From positions 186,001-250,000 of the forward strand of contig NC_052487.1 in assembly GCF_009730915.1 (NCBI RefSeq): 64,000 bases of DNA. Reading direction: 5' to 3'. Positions 24,219 through 35,929 of this stretch are shown piece by piece. The stretch is from Dioscorea cayenensis subsp. rotundata. Its lineage: Eukaryota; Streptophyta; Magnoliopsida; Dioscoreales; Dioscoreaceae. The notes beneath the pieces are model-generated. The model ran no database searches and was not told the DNA's origin. It was given only the letters and a program-made list of their open reading frames with translations. The translations under genes and the position numbers were made by a program. The stretch's first letter is position 1. Each line of letters begins with the position of its first letter.

Positions 24219-27200
24219 TCAAAAACAAAATTTCTTCTTCTGCGCATATATATATATATATATATACAACAGAGAAGAATACACACCATGTGAGCATGAT
24301 TCGGAGGAAGATGAAACAAAAAAAGTATGGATTTTATTTACCATCCATCACTTACCCGGAATTTGGCTGCCTGTTGACGGTCAATGTAAGCAAGCAATTC
24401 CTCCTGCCTCATTAGCGCTTCATGCAAAGCCTGTGCAACACCAACACCACACACAAATCAACAAATGAACCATAATGATAAGGTTAACATGCTGTCAAGA
24501 TGGGTTAATAGAAGAGAATGAAGGGCATGTTTCTAATTTGAAGCAGAGTGTAATATAATCAGATGACACCTGTTTCTTGACTATCACAAGAAACGAAGCC
24601 TAATATAATTTTACATAAAACGCACAGGATTGATTGTCACCTTTTTGGTAGATATTAGCTCAGCTTCCAATGCATCAACCCGGCGAACAGCAGCATTAAG
24701 TAACTCCTCTTTCTCAGAAGGCATTTTAGATGGCTTAACTTGCAGCATGTTAACCCTGTCTTCCAGCTCTCCCAGCCTTGTTAAAAGAGATGAGAATTCC
24801 ACCTCGTTGAATTGTGGAACAGGTGGTGGAGGATCACTCTGTCCATTAGGCATCAAATCTGATGTCAATGTGGGAGAGGAGTTATCTTGTTGGAGTGCCT
24901 TGTCAAGATACTTCTTTGTCACAAGGCCACCGATGGAACGGAAGAGTGTAAACAGGGTCATGAATAAGGCCACAAGTAATCCAACAATTTGAGCTCGAAT
25001 TCCATCGGGAGGCTTCACTGAATTTAGTCCAAAAAGGGCCCCTGCAAAGAATAGCATGGTAAGAACCGCGACACTTAATTAAGTTTTTTGTCATAGTTTA
25101 AGATCCCAGTTCCCTCTGTTCACTGTTCACCTAGAATAAAATCCCTTTTTTTGTACTTATCTAATGCCGTAAAGCTGTGTGAGACAATGATGTAAAAATC
25201 AAACCCATTATCTTGTACAGCTGATTATTTGACGCTTGTAAATGATCTCATTGGAAATTCACTAACCTTTGGAAGTTGCAAGCCTTTGACTTGAATCCTC
25301 TTTTCTCCATCCTGCATCAACAGCCTTGTCAACCATCGGGACACATTCATCAAACTCTGAAAAGCCAACAGAATAGCCCATCTTTCCAAGTTTTGCCTGC
25401 ACAATAATCATAGAAAAAATGTTGGTAGAGTAACTGCTGAATAAACTTTTAATATAGCATGATAACCAAAGATATTTATATAGATCACCAAAGATATTTA
25501 TAGAAATAAGGCAATGCAAGATGGCTGGCTTATTCGACTAGCCCAAGGTTGCAAAGAAGTTCTACTAGCCCAGACACATGATTTGTTCCAATTTTGTTAA
25601 TAAGTATATTATGTAAATTAGTGTTGATATTTATTGATAGTTAATTGTTTAAATTATAATTCATAATTACATTTCTTTAATTAATTAAATTTTGCAAAAA
25701 GAGCTATTCTGATTCCAGGTTAATTCCATCTGAACTCATTAGTGGATGAAATGTTTAGTTAGAATATTGAGTATTGCTTATAAATAATTAAGAAGTCAAC
25801 TTCACCTCTTCAAGGACTGGGGCCAATTGAGGATGTGATGTGTAACTTTTCATTGGCTTTGGCGAAATCATATCTTCTGCCTCTGATCCTGACTCAGTCG
25901 ATGTGTCACTAAACTTTGACTGGTCAAAGAAGGAAAACCTAAATCAAATTCAGGAAATCAACAATAAGTAAGTAGCACATGATATAGCAAATGGCAAGGC
26001 CTTACTCCTGAGTGTGGTGGTTTAGCATAAGCAATGATCTTCCCCTCACCATTTGAAACTTTAACAATTTGTCTGGTATATTGCGCTTCACCGCTCTGAA
26101 CCATCTGAACAACAAACAAGCTGGTAACCAAAACAATAAAGGAGGCTAAATTGGGTGTGACAAACCCACACACACACACATATACAATGGGAGAGAGAAA
26201 GAGAGAGCAAACTGATAACCTTCAGTATTTTCGGGTCCTTCCATGGACCCTTTTCAGATTTAAGGCAACCACCGACATCAGCACATGTGCAAGTGCCTCC
26301 AAAGAATTCTGGTAGTTCACTGAACGAAGCCAAGATGGAAGCAAATTCAAGTTCATTAATATCAAAAAATAATAATGCTTCCTAGATGAATAATACTACC
26401 TACTGCAAGAAAAATCACCTGCCTTGGATCAATTATTTCAAGTAGCTTGCTCTGATATTTGCTTCCAATAACCTGAAAGAAATGTTGACAACACATGAAC
26501 TCAATGAATTGCAATCCCAATTGAAGAGAGACATTGGCTTTCGATAGGTGTTTTTTTTTTTGGCCTTACATGAATCTTTGAAGTAGTTTTCGGATCCAAA
26601 AAAGATTTGATAGTGTTCCAGAGTAGTCTAAAACCTGGGCCAGCATTGATGATAAACATGCGATGCAGAGTCTGCAGAGAAATTGTTCATAAATTAAGCT
26701 AAAAGAGTTGAGTTTTAGTTTCTGTGGCTAAGAATCCAAGCATATACGGAATAGAAGTTGTCAGCTATTAGGACCGCATATCATGAAGACAGATATGTAC
26801 CTCTGGGTAATTGTCACTATCAATCTTTTGCAGCCTCGTAATCAGTTCCCGTGCAGTTTTGCTGAAGTTTTTCATGCCCTAAAGAAGTATATATTTATAT
26901 ATATATCATGGAAAAAATTTCAACTGTGAAACCCATTTGATTAACAAAAGTTAACATCATGCAAACATAAAAAGAAAAAAAGAAAGAATACCACGCCCTG
27001 GACATCCAGAATTGTTGTACTTGAATCAATGAGCTTTTTCGCAGCAATTGAACAAGCTGGGAACTTAATCTTGAAGCTTTTCTCAAACTCCAGAACATGA
27101 TATCTTACATATCGGTCCAATGATGTTACATGCATGAGCTTGTTAGGGTCAACCTTCCCCAGCCTTTCAATATAGACAGGGCGACCTTCCTTGTCAACAC

Positions 27201-29386
27201 CATGATAACCATGTGGGTAATACTTCAAAACTTCATCTAATTCCGTGTACTCAAAATCCTGGTTAAGAACAATAGTAATTCACATCAATAAACCCGAAGT
27301 GAAGTAGAAAATGGAAGCCAAACATACCAAGTGAAAACTCCCATAAAAGATTTGGTGATGTAGACCTACTATGACAGAAGTAACTAAACTACAACTCCAT
27401 ATCAGAATATAATTATGCAGTTTGCCCTAGCATTACCTGCAGAAGTTAACCCAATTGAACCCTAAACAATAAAGCGGAATATCATTCCACTACAGAGCCT
27501 TTGAACTCTTCTCAGGGGCAATCTTTGGTTCCTTCAATTTGTTCACTAGTTTGAACCCAATTTCTCAACATAAGGTAACAATGATGAAATTAATTACCTC
27601 CAAAATAGTGTCAACATCATATTCTTTCCTCCATTGAAGCATTTCTGCCCACATGTGCTTTGCTTTTTCAACATCAAATTTTCGCGCTTTCAAAAATCTG
27701 GATGAAGTTGTTGGTTCATTATATATAAGAAGCTAAAAATAAGCATAGCTAATTACAAATAATAATAATGATGATAATAACAATAATGTTAAATAGAGAA
27801 TTTCAGTACTGCAATCTCAATAAAAAATTTCAGCTAAATGGTTTGTTTGGAGGACTACAGCTATGTTCAGAATACCATTTTGCAAAATTTCTATCTATGA
27901 AAACACCTTCTTAAAAACTATAGTTCTACAAATAAAAAGTGACAATTCCATCACACAAGACTAGATATGGCAAATGAACATTAAGAAAGACCACATGAAC
28001 CTTAGCATCATATGATAATCATCATGCCTAGCTGGCAGCAACTCATCCAAAATCAAAGATTGGCGAAATGCATCAACAGCTTCTAGCTCCTCAATATTTC
28101 TCACATCCTCAATTGAAACAGAAATAATACGACTGTTGCTCTTCCTCCTGTTTTTCTTCTTTAGAGAGTGCCTTAATAAAGTTGATGCATTCATTGCCTT
28201 CTTTTTAAGTGATCCAATTCTCGTCCTCCGTTCATCTTCAGAACAATCAAAATCAGATTTCCGTTCTTTCCTCTCTTCACCATTAGAGAAACCCTCAAAA
28301 CCTGTAATGTATACAAGAAAATATTTAAATAGTGAAATTTCATTTTTATTCATGATTACTATGGACAACCTCCATAGAACACCTGATGAACATAAAATGC
28401 ACAATGGTATCAAACAAGTTAGATCCTAGAAGTGTACTAAAGAATAAAATCTTTTCACAAAGCAATACATTTTTCAGAGGGGCTTCCCAAATGGCTTGGG
28501 AAGGTCTTAGATGTCAATATAATTGAGATTTTCTATTCCATGTACCAAGAACTGCTAATAAATGGAAGTGATAGAAAACCTAATAAAGCAATTCAAAAAC
28601 ACACAATAGATGATAATGATATAAAACCTAAGACAAAGATTTGTGTTTCTTTGTATTTTATGGCCAGATTCAATAGTTAAGCAAGAAAAAGGGATCATCA
28701 ACAATAATAAATAACAAGTAGAAGAGAAAAATGAGTGCCAGATTATCAAAAGATGCAATCTACGCAGGTTTTCAATTATTCTAAAATTTCAATACAAGTA
28801 CGCATAAAATTTCATCTAGAAACCACTTGAAATTTTTGCAAAAAACAATCATACAAATAATGCGAGTAAAAACAATCACCCAAACATAAAAGGAACAACA
28901 TATGAAGCCAAATTCCAAACCAGAATCCCTAGATTCATACTTAAATCTAAACATGCCATAAATAGATTCATAAAGAGCAAATAATAATAATCAAAGAATC
29001 AAGAAATCCTAATCCAAAACCCAAATTCATGCCCTAAAACCATTCACATTCATACCAAATCTAAACATATAAATTAAAATCTTAGCAAGAAACAATAATA
29101 CACACAATGCCAGCATCATCCAAACATAAAAACACCAGCATATCAAGCCAAAATTTAAACCAGCAGCCCTAGATTCATACCTAAATCTAAATATCCCATA
29201 AACAGATTCATAAAGAACCAAAGAAAAATCAAGAAACCCTAATCCAAAACCCCGATCCATGCCCTAAAACCGATCACATTCAAACCAAATCACTCAGCAA
29301 AACAATCCACAAACAAAATAAAAAGTAAAAGAAAGCTCAGAACAACACTCACAAGGCCTAGCGAACCGATCCAGAGGTCCCGACAT
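24219..29386 (-). CDS. SEC14-nodulin type phosphatidylinositol transfer protein (SFH-like), gene 1
   Basis: Fourteen exons in transcript order: 29386-29353, 28301-28001, 27697-27598, 27258-26992, 26878-26801, 26671-26570, 26472-26423, 26319-26220, 26104-26006, 25919-25806, 25396-25267, 25041-24641, 24430-24356, 24239-24219. They give 623 aa. Residues 1-80 are basic and disordered. A CRAL-TRIO-N segment follows ([22 protein letters not shown], shown here in parts: [16 protein letters not shown]). The SEC14 lipid-binding fold spans about 140-345 ([50 protein letters not shown]). A hydrophobic segment near 470-495, a coiled coil near 520-610 and a Lys-rich tail ending KKKFCF follow, the nodulin-like part that targets membranes. 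Such proteins shape phosphoinositide pools in polarised growth. Intron 7 needs a GC donor. Exon 14 codes for only six residues and the stop. Confidence 0.94.
26421..26422 (-). other. Non-canonical GC splice donor in SEC14 gene 1
   Basis: On the minus strand the exon ends GATCCAAG and the intron opens GCAGGTGA. Only this GC junction restores [11 protein letters not shown] in frame. Using the GT four bases later joins CAG to TGA and stops translation at once. The paralogue at 42931 has a normal GT at the same place. Confidence 0.85.
28838..29296. repeat. Tandem duplication, 240-bp period, in first intron of SEC14 gene 1
   Basis: Copies lie at about 28838-29067 and 29080-29296. The anchor CCCTAGATTCATAC occurs at 28927 and 29167, exactly 240 bp apart, and both copies end in a GCCCTAAAACC-ATCACATTC-type block. 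Divergence is moderate (point changes, small indels). The repeats lie within the first intron, close to its 5' end (donor at 29352). Confidence 0.88.
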
Positions 29387-29629
29387 CTCCAACACCTCTC
29401 GATCAACAGAAACCAAACAAATCCAAGTAGAGAAAAACCCTATAAATCCCCAAGAAACAGGCGATTCAACCCAAAACCCTCCACCAAATCCGGATCTGAA
29501 CCTTCAAAACCTCCCCAAACTCAAGAATCAAAGAACCAATCCACAGATCTCGTGGTTGAGCTCTGGAGAAGCTCGACGCTGCCGCTGGAGAATAGAAGAG
29601 AGAAATAGAAAAAAGCAAGCTATCAATCC

Positions 29630-29643
29630 ATTTATATAATAAT

Positions 29644-29697
<54 letters not shown>
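29630..29697 (-). promoter_or_regulatory. Promoter of SEC14 gene 1: TATA-like site beside (TA)n(GA)n tract
   Basis: Read on the minus strand, a CT/AG dinucleotide tract (29663-29697) and a TA tract (29644-29663) lie just upstream of a TATATAAATGG-like TATA candidate at about 29630-29640. A leader of about 200 bases to the ATG at 29386 follows. Plant core promoters often carry such GA/CT tracts. Confidence 0.45.
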
Positions 29698-29700
<3 letters not shown>

Positions 29701-30338
29701 GAAATCTTGGAAGAAACGGGAGAATAAATTTTAATTGAGAGTATTATGAAGTATGTTGCACTTTGGGTCAAATTAAAGAGAAAGAAGACACACTCGTTAT
29801 CGGGCTTCTCGGGCCCATGTGGACCCCACATGTTCGAGTGTTACATAAAAACTGGGAGTTAATTAATTTTGAATATTTAAAAATTTTGTCTGGATTTAAA
29901 TTATGGTTTTTGGTTTTTTATAGATAATAATTTTTTTTAATTATTAAAAAAATATGAGAGATGAGCTAATGAGAGACCTAATGGCAACTATAAATTGAAA
30001 TTAAAACCATATCTTAATTTATAAGTCAAATTAAAGCTACAAACTGACCAATCTATGTCCATACTTATATTAAAGTAATATGATTAGGTAATAGAAACCT
30101 ACCAAAACCTACCTAAATTTTTTTAAAAATTATATATATATATATATATTAATATTTAATTTCATCAGAAAATGAAAAGCTGTCTTCATGCGGTGGATTT
30201 AAAATTTGAAAATAGGAAAGAGCTATCACAAGTAGCAATTAGATTTGATGTCATTTTCCATGAGAATTAAGTTCGTCCCATATGCTTTATTATTTTGAAT
30301 CCTAATAACGCCAAAAAGATTAAAAAAATATATATTAG

Positions 30339-30650
30339 ACACAAAAACAAACCAAGAGGTTTATATTATTTATATATATATATATATATATCTAGAAACA
30401 CAGTATAAAATCCATTGGAAGTCTACTACACTGTACACATATACACATGATAAACAACATATACAATATACAATATATAAAGACACCAAAACAAGCCAAG
30501 AGGTTTGCATTATATATATATATATATATATACATATATAACAAGAAACAGAATATAGAGTCCATTGGGAGTCTGCTGAGTTTATCATCATATCTGTACA
30601 CATATACACATATACACATGATAAACAACATATACAATATATAAAGACAT
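30339..30650. repeat. AT-rich direct duplication downstream of BBD gene
   Basis: Two ~145-165-bp copies, starting near 30339 and 30483, share an ACAAACCAAGAGGTTT-type start, a TA run, a TCCATTGG-AGTCTRCT core, and a TACACATATACACATGATAA end. They lie in the 3' flank of the BBD gene. Confidence 0.85.
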
Positions 30651-30778
30651 ACATCATGATAACTAATTAGAGGTACCAATTTCGAAGCTCTCTTGCCTCG
30701 CTGCTTCATATTGAGGTTTTTCTTATGCACATCTCCATATGAAACAACATAGTCAAAACAATGCTTTCCATGAGCTTG

Positions 30779-33700
30779 TCACCGGTTCCTCTTCTTGGCC
30801 CGGAGTTCCATGAGCTTGTCCCTCCATTGAGCTGGACCATATCATTAGTACAACTTTCAGGCTTATACATATATTTATACACAAAAACAACAATAAAAAA
30901 GAATGGAGGAAAACAAAAGGAGGTTAAGCTAGACCATAACTTCGGTGCAGGCTTACAAATATCTATACATAAAAATAACCACAACTGAGAATCAAGGGGA
31001 AAAAAATTTACGACAGTGAGGAAGGAAGTCGGTTTCGGTTTATTGACACTGGGTGGATATCACAAAAACACTAGATAAAACATCTCATGGCAAAATCATT
31101 CATCTCAGGACGTATGTGCACTAGTCATCTTTACCATTCACGGTCACTTAGCACATAACCAACATGTTCAGTGCAATGCATCAGGTGTAGACCGAAATTT
31201 TCCATAAAATGTATGTGCTTGAACTATAGTTCACTAATATATTTTTTGGTCCATAAACCCAAAAAATCAATTTTATTCAAAGATCCCTAGAATAAGAAAA
31301 ACAAAAAAACCACTAAATAGCTTCAATCCCTATTTAAACATTCTTTTTAAACTTCAGACCAAACAAGTGAAACAACTGCTTTGCCTGAGACCAAAAAAAA
31401 AACAGGTGTGGTTAAGGGGTCAAAAGTGAAGTTACACTGTAAATTATTAGATTGAATTCAATCTAGCTCCAGGAGAAAAATTAAGAATGATGGGGTATAC
31501 AAATAAAACTATGGGGCCAATAATGATTGAAATGGTGCAAAATATGATGATGGGATCATTATCAAGCAATGTCATTGAGAAAATCAAGTTCAGCATGAGA
31601 AATGCACTTCATTACTTTCTATAAGTGCTTGCCTGCCACAAAAGAAACTAGAAATTATTTCGGACAATGAATGGCATCCCTAACACCATCATTGGCATAG
31701 CATAAGCATTCTTTGTTTGCAATGAACATATCTCCTTTAGCAGGCCAATTGAATCATTTAAGTTTTTGATATTCCAGTGCTTCACTAACTAGAATGACTG
31801 ACAAAGGAAAAGGAGAAAGATATATCACAAATATTATACCAGCATCTCTGTATCTTTCCTCAACTGCAGCAATCAGCATGTTGCGGACAATGTTGAACTC
31901 TTTGGAATCCAAGCAAGGCTGGCCATCCGGCCTGTTGATAGAAGCACCAACTTTCAAATAAGAACCAGCACAACTTATATAACCATGAAAAAAAATAGTA
32001 ACAAGGATATTCCTTTGTAGAATTGATGAAGCGATCATTTGTTTAAGTTCTTCAATGGCGTAAAGAGACAGATTTAATAAGGTATCATTCACCTCCGTAA
32101 AAAAAATCAGATAAATCAATTTATATTAGCAAGTTACATTTCAGAACTTTCATATTAGATATTTTGAAGAAGGTTCTAAGAATATATGTTGCCAGCTCCA
32201 TAATTAACAATTTTGCAAGCATTGACATTTATTATGATTTATAGGGTAAATGACAAATTCTAGCAGATTGAAACTGATATATAAACAGAACAAGCAAAGT
32301 GGCTAATGCTCATTTCAATGTTATTAAAACAACTGGAAAGGCGGGAATGTACACTTGACACAAAATTCATGAGCTTACACAAAATGAAAAATACACTCAT
32401 AGTCATGATTGCTAGTTCAAACATGCTGAATTTTCACCTGTCAAGTTCTGAAAATAGCATCCCATCAAAAAGTGAACCTGGCAAAGCTTGTTTGGCTGGT
32501 TCAACAACTCTCATCCCATCACTGTAAGCAAGATGTTTATTGACTTGAATGGGGACCTACAGATGATCAGCATATTAGTGACTACAGATAAATGATCAGC
32601 ATATTTATTGATTACAAATCACAAAACCTTCAACTTACTCACAGACATGAAGGTTTTTAAGCATGTGTCAAGAATCAAAAGTTTGATCAATATATTTAGG
32701 CTTTTATTATTTGATACTACTAGCTGATCAGTTGAAATGAGGGTATCTGTATATATGTATAGATAGGGAGGCATTCATAAAGATTTGAAAATCTATTATG
32801 AAATAGTCTTAAAATTACAAAGACACCAAAAAGAAGTCTTTTGATCAACTAGTATGAGAGTGACCGCCTATTAGTTTTGGGTATGAGCCATGATCTCAAA
32901 ATTATAAAGCAGAAAAGGTCAGTGACGATACCTTGCACCTTACAGCTATATTAATTGCATCAGAGGGGCGGAGATCAAAGCAGACACATTCTTGCTCATT
33001 CCCAACCTACAAGTGCCCATAAGTCAAATCCCAGGTTGCCATTTGCTCAACTACAACAGAAATAAATAAAGCAGCTTTAAGAAGTCCTACCTTAGAAAGG
33101 TACATCTGAGCAAAATATGCTTCATGCACTCGTTTCGTCACTCTAACCAGTTGTGCCTGAAATAGCAAATTCTCTTACATGGTAAAATGATAACAAGAAT
33201 TGAATCTTAATAATAATAATAATTCTGGATAGCACATGATCAGTATACTAAGCTGTACATCTCCACAAAACCACAGACATCCAGAAAAACAAAAATAACC
33301 AAAAAAAAAAAAAAGATGTTCCATGACTAAACATTGACTGTCAGGGTACCAACTTACCTCATATCCCATCTTCTCAATCATTTCTCTAACTACATAGTAT
33401 ATAGTTGGCCTTGCCTGGAAAACAAACATGTTTTCAGATCTATTTATGAAACCAAGTTACTGCCGACATCCAAACAGCAACTTAAGAAAAGAGACTTATA
33501 AGAGAGGAGATATACAATAGGAATATTTCGAATTGCAGCCATTAGCATCACACTAGGCGTCTCCACTGCAAACACAAAAGCAGAGCAGAACATATTTCCA
33601 GTCATTCTTCTTGTAAAAACAATATACCATCATTAATCAACAATATCCATGCTATGAAGAAATACATACAAACAATAATAGGAAGAAGAAGGCCACTTCC

Positions 33701-34827
33701 ATCTTCGATCTTCAAAACCATCGCAGGATGAGGAGCATAGTCTGGAAGAAGCCCTCCATGAGGGTTGTTGTGAACACATCTCAAATTTTTCCCATCACGC
33801 ATTTTAATCAAGAAACCATCTGAACCACTTTTCACCTCAACTGCATTGGTCAAATACAAATGCCCCTCTAGTCAGCATGCAAAATCCAGTTTTACAAAGA
33901 AAATGAAAATTCAATGAGCTAGTAATTCACAGTAAAGAATTGAACATCAGTATAAACAACAAAACAAAATTAAACCCATGTTAACAGACATGTCATATTA
34001 CAAGAATACTACATTGAATGCTTGCATCATGCATAAATTATGACATGCAGAACCCACCAAAAACAAGAAAGCTTGGCATGTAGCGACTTGCTGCATGCCC
34101 AATGCATGCCCAAAAAAGTTTCATGCTAATCTCATGGTTATATCACAAATAGACACATCCATCAATTGAGAACAGCATAGTACTTTCAATCACAAAATAG
34201 AACAATTAAGCAACATTGACAATGTTCAGAATCAAAGAAAAAGCCACTTCATATGCCAAGTTGTCACATTAGACTAACACACGTCTCCTAGGCTCCATGC
34301 TGAATAGACATATCTTAAGTTACCATGCAAGGAGACATACAAAAACAAGACAAAGATGGGTATACTTGACCAGTTGACCTCACCAAAAAATAATTATGCA
34401 GCAGAAAGTTATTATAAAATTGATTACAGTGCTTCCACATGCACAAAGAATCTCTCTCCGAAAGAATAGTGAACCCTATGAGCACCAGAGGAGTTTTCCA
34501 TGAATCAAATAACATACCAGCTTCAATCACACTAGAGTCCACGTATTCTTCACCGTTTTCCATGAAATCCCCAGCAGTGTTCCCATTATTGTCAGAAGAT
34601 GAGCTGAAGGTACAAAAAATACCTCCCCTCTTTTTTACGCTAGTTTGAGGGAAAAGAGTGTCAACTCCCGCCATATCCACATCCCTGCATTTCCCTTTAG
34701 TCCCTAAGAATACATTTCTAACAAGCCCAGCCTTTGTTATGTGATAACTTAACAGTGGAACACGATTGCCTGCAAGCTTCAGGCTGACAGCAGGTGAACA
34801 AATAACTGCACTGGGCAGTGCATTCAT
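30779..34827 (-). CDS. BBD: Bifunctional nuclease BBD (DUF151 + UVR motif)
   Basis: Nine coding exons in transcript order (34827-34518, 33840-33670, 33565-33516, 33414-33358, 33156-33091, 33006-32932, 32556-32438, 31931-31840, 30831-30779) give 330 aa, close to Arabidopsis BBD1/BBD2. The N-terminal ~115 residues are variable. The bifunctional-nuclease (DUF151) core follows with RCVHNNPHGGLLPDYAPHPA, LKIEDGSGLLLPIIV, LETPSVMLMAAIRNIPI and CFDLRPSDAINIAVRCK. A UVR motif closes the protein: RYRDAAQWRDKLMELRAKKR. The last exon sits beyond a ~1-kb intron and was found from the UVR motif. Family members have RNase and DNase activity and act in basal defence and ABA-linked responses. The ATG at 34827 lies 14 bp inside its exon, so the leader is spliced (upstream exon at about 35467-35700). 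Confidence 0.93.
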
Positions 34828-35466
34828 GCTGATGCGTCCTGTTCACATGACAAAAGCTTCATGCATTCCGGATAAAACAAGTAGGAAATAAAACCAAGAA
34901 CTTCATTGGTGATCATATAGAAACAAAGCAATACCTACCCATTCATTGCTTGAATCAACCATAACAGTAAGCATTTCCAAAAAAAATATCACATGAATCA
35001 CTAGCAAGGCAAAAAAGGCAGCATGAAACTCATGAACAGGATTAGCCCTTTTTCTTGGCAAGGAAATTTCAGGAAATGAAACAATCTTTGAACTTCTCAA
35101 TAATTTCTCTTTTCCTTTTCATAAATAGAAGGAAACCTTCATGCTCCATTCCATCATCTCTCTGACATTTAACTCATAGCATATCTATCTCCATATTTAA
35201 AAAATCATAAATTTAGCTCAGAACGAAACCAAACTTCCAAATTCACACAGAAACACAAGCTAAAAAACCCTAATCTCTTGCTATACTTAAAAATACACAG
35301 AGATACAAAAACAAAAAGCAAGCAGCAGCAGCAGCAGCATCAACAACAACAACAACAACCACGTCTTCTACATGATTAGAAAGAGTATTCATTCCATAAA
35401 CTCCATGATCAAAACACAACGACCAACAAGATAAAAAATCCAAGAAAAATATTAGAAAATTTATAC

Positions 35467-35700
35467 CTGAAAGGCTGAAAACCTGCAATCCGAGAGCAAT
35501 CCCAGAGTTCCGGCAATGAAATCGTGATCAATCACACAAAAAATTCCTAGAAAACTCGGATCCACAGGCAAAAACAAAGATCCAAAACCCTAACCCTAAG
35601 CAATCGATCGCAAGAGAGAAACCATCGCAAAAAAGCTCGAGCTCTCCATTCGATAAAACAAGAACAAAAGAAAGAAAGAAAAAAGAAGAGCAAGAACACT
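35467..35700 (-). other. Probable 5'UTR exon of the BBD gene
   Basis: The minus strand shows a good donor (CTTTCAG/GTATAAAT at 35467/35466) that would join an acceptor at about 34842. The leader intron contains a (CAG)n(AAC)n tract at 35319-35359. The upstream edge is approximate. Confidence 0.55.
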
Positions 35701-35929
35701 GCTCACTGGATGATACGGTTCCACTGTTACCAGTAAAGTACTCTTTTACCCCTATATATTATTGTTTTTACGCATTTGCCCGAATAATAATGGACTAGGT
35801 TTTGTTGATGGTTAAGGTTAGCATCGTCTTTTTACCTTTGGAATGTAGATTTTTGTTCGATGGTGACCTGTTGTAGCCGGTGTGGACCAGAACCAATTTA
35901 TTATATTTATGAAGGACTGCTGAGAGAGT

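Noticed and set aside
31754-31839. Read-through end of BBD into its last intron
   Set aside because: A proper last exon at 30831-30779 completes the UVR motif with correct phase.
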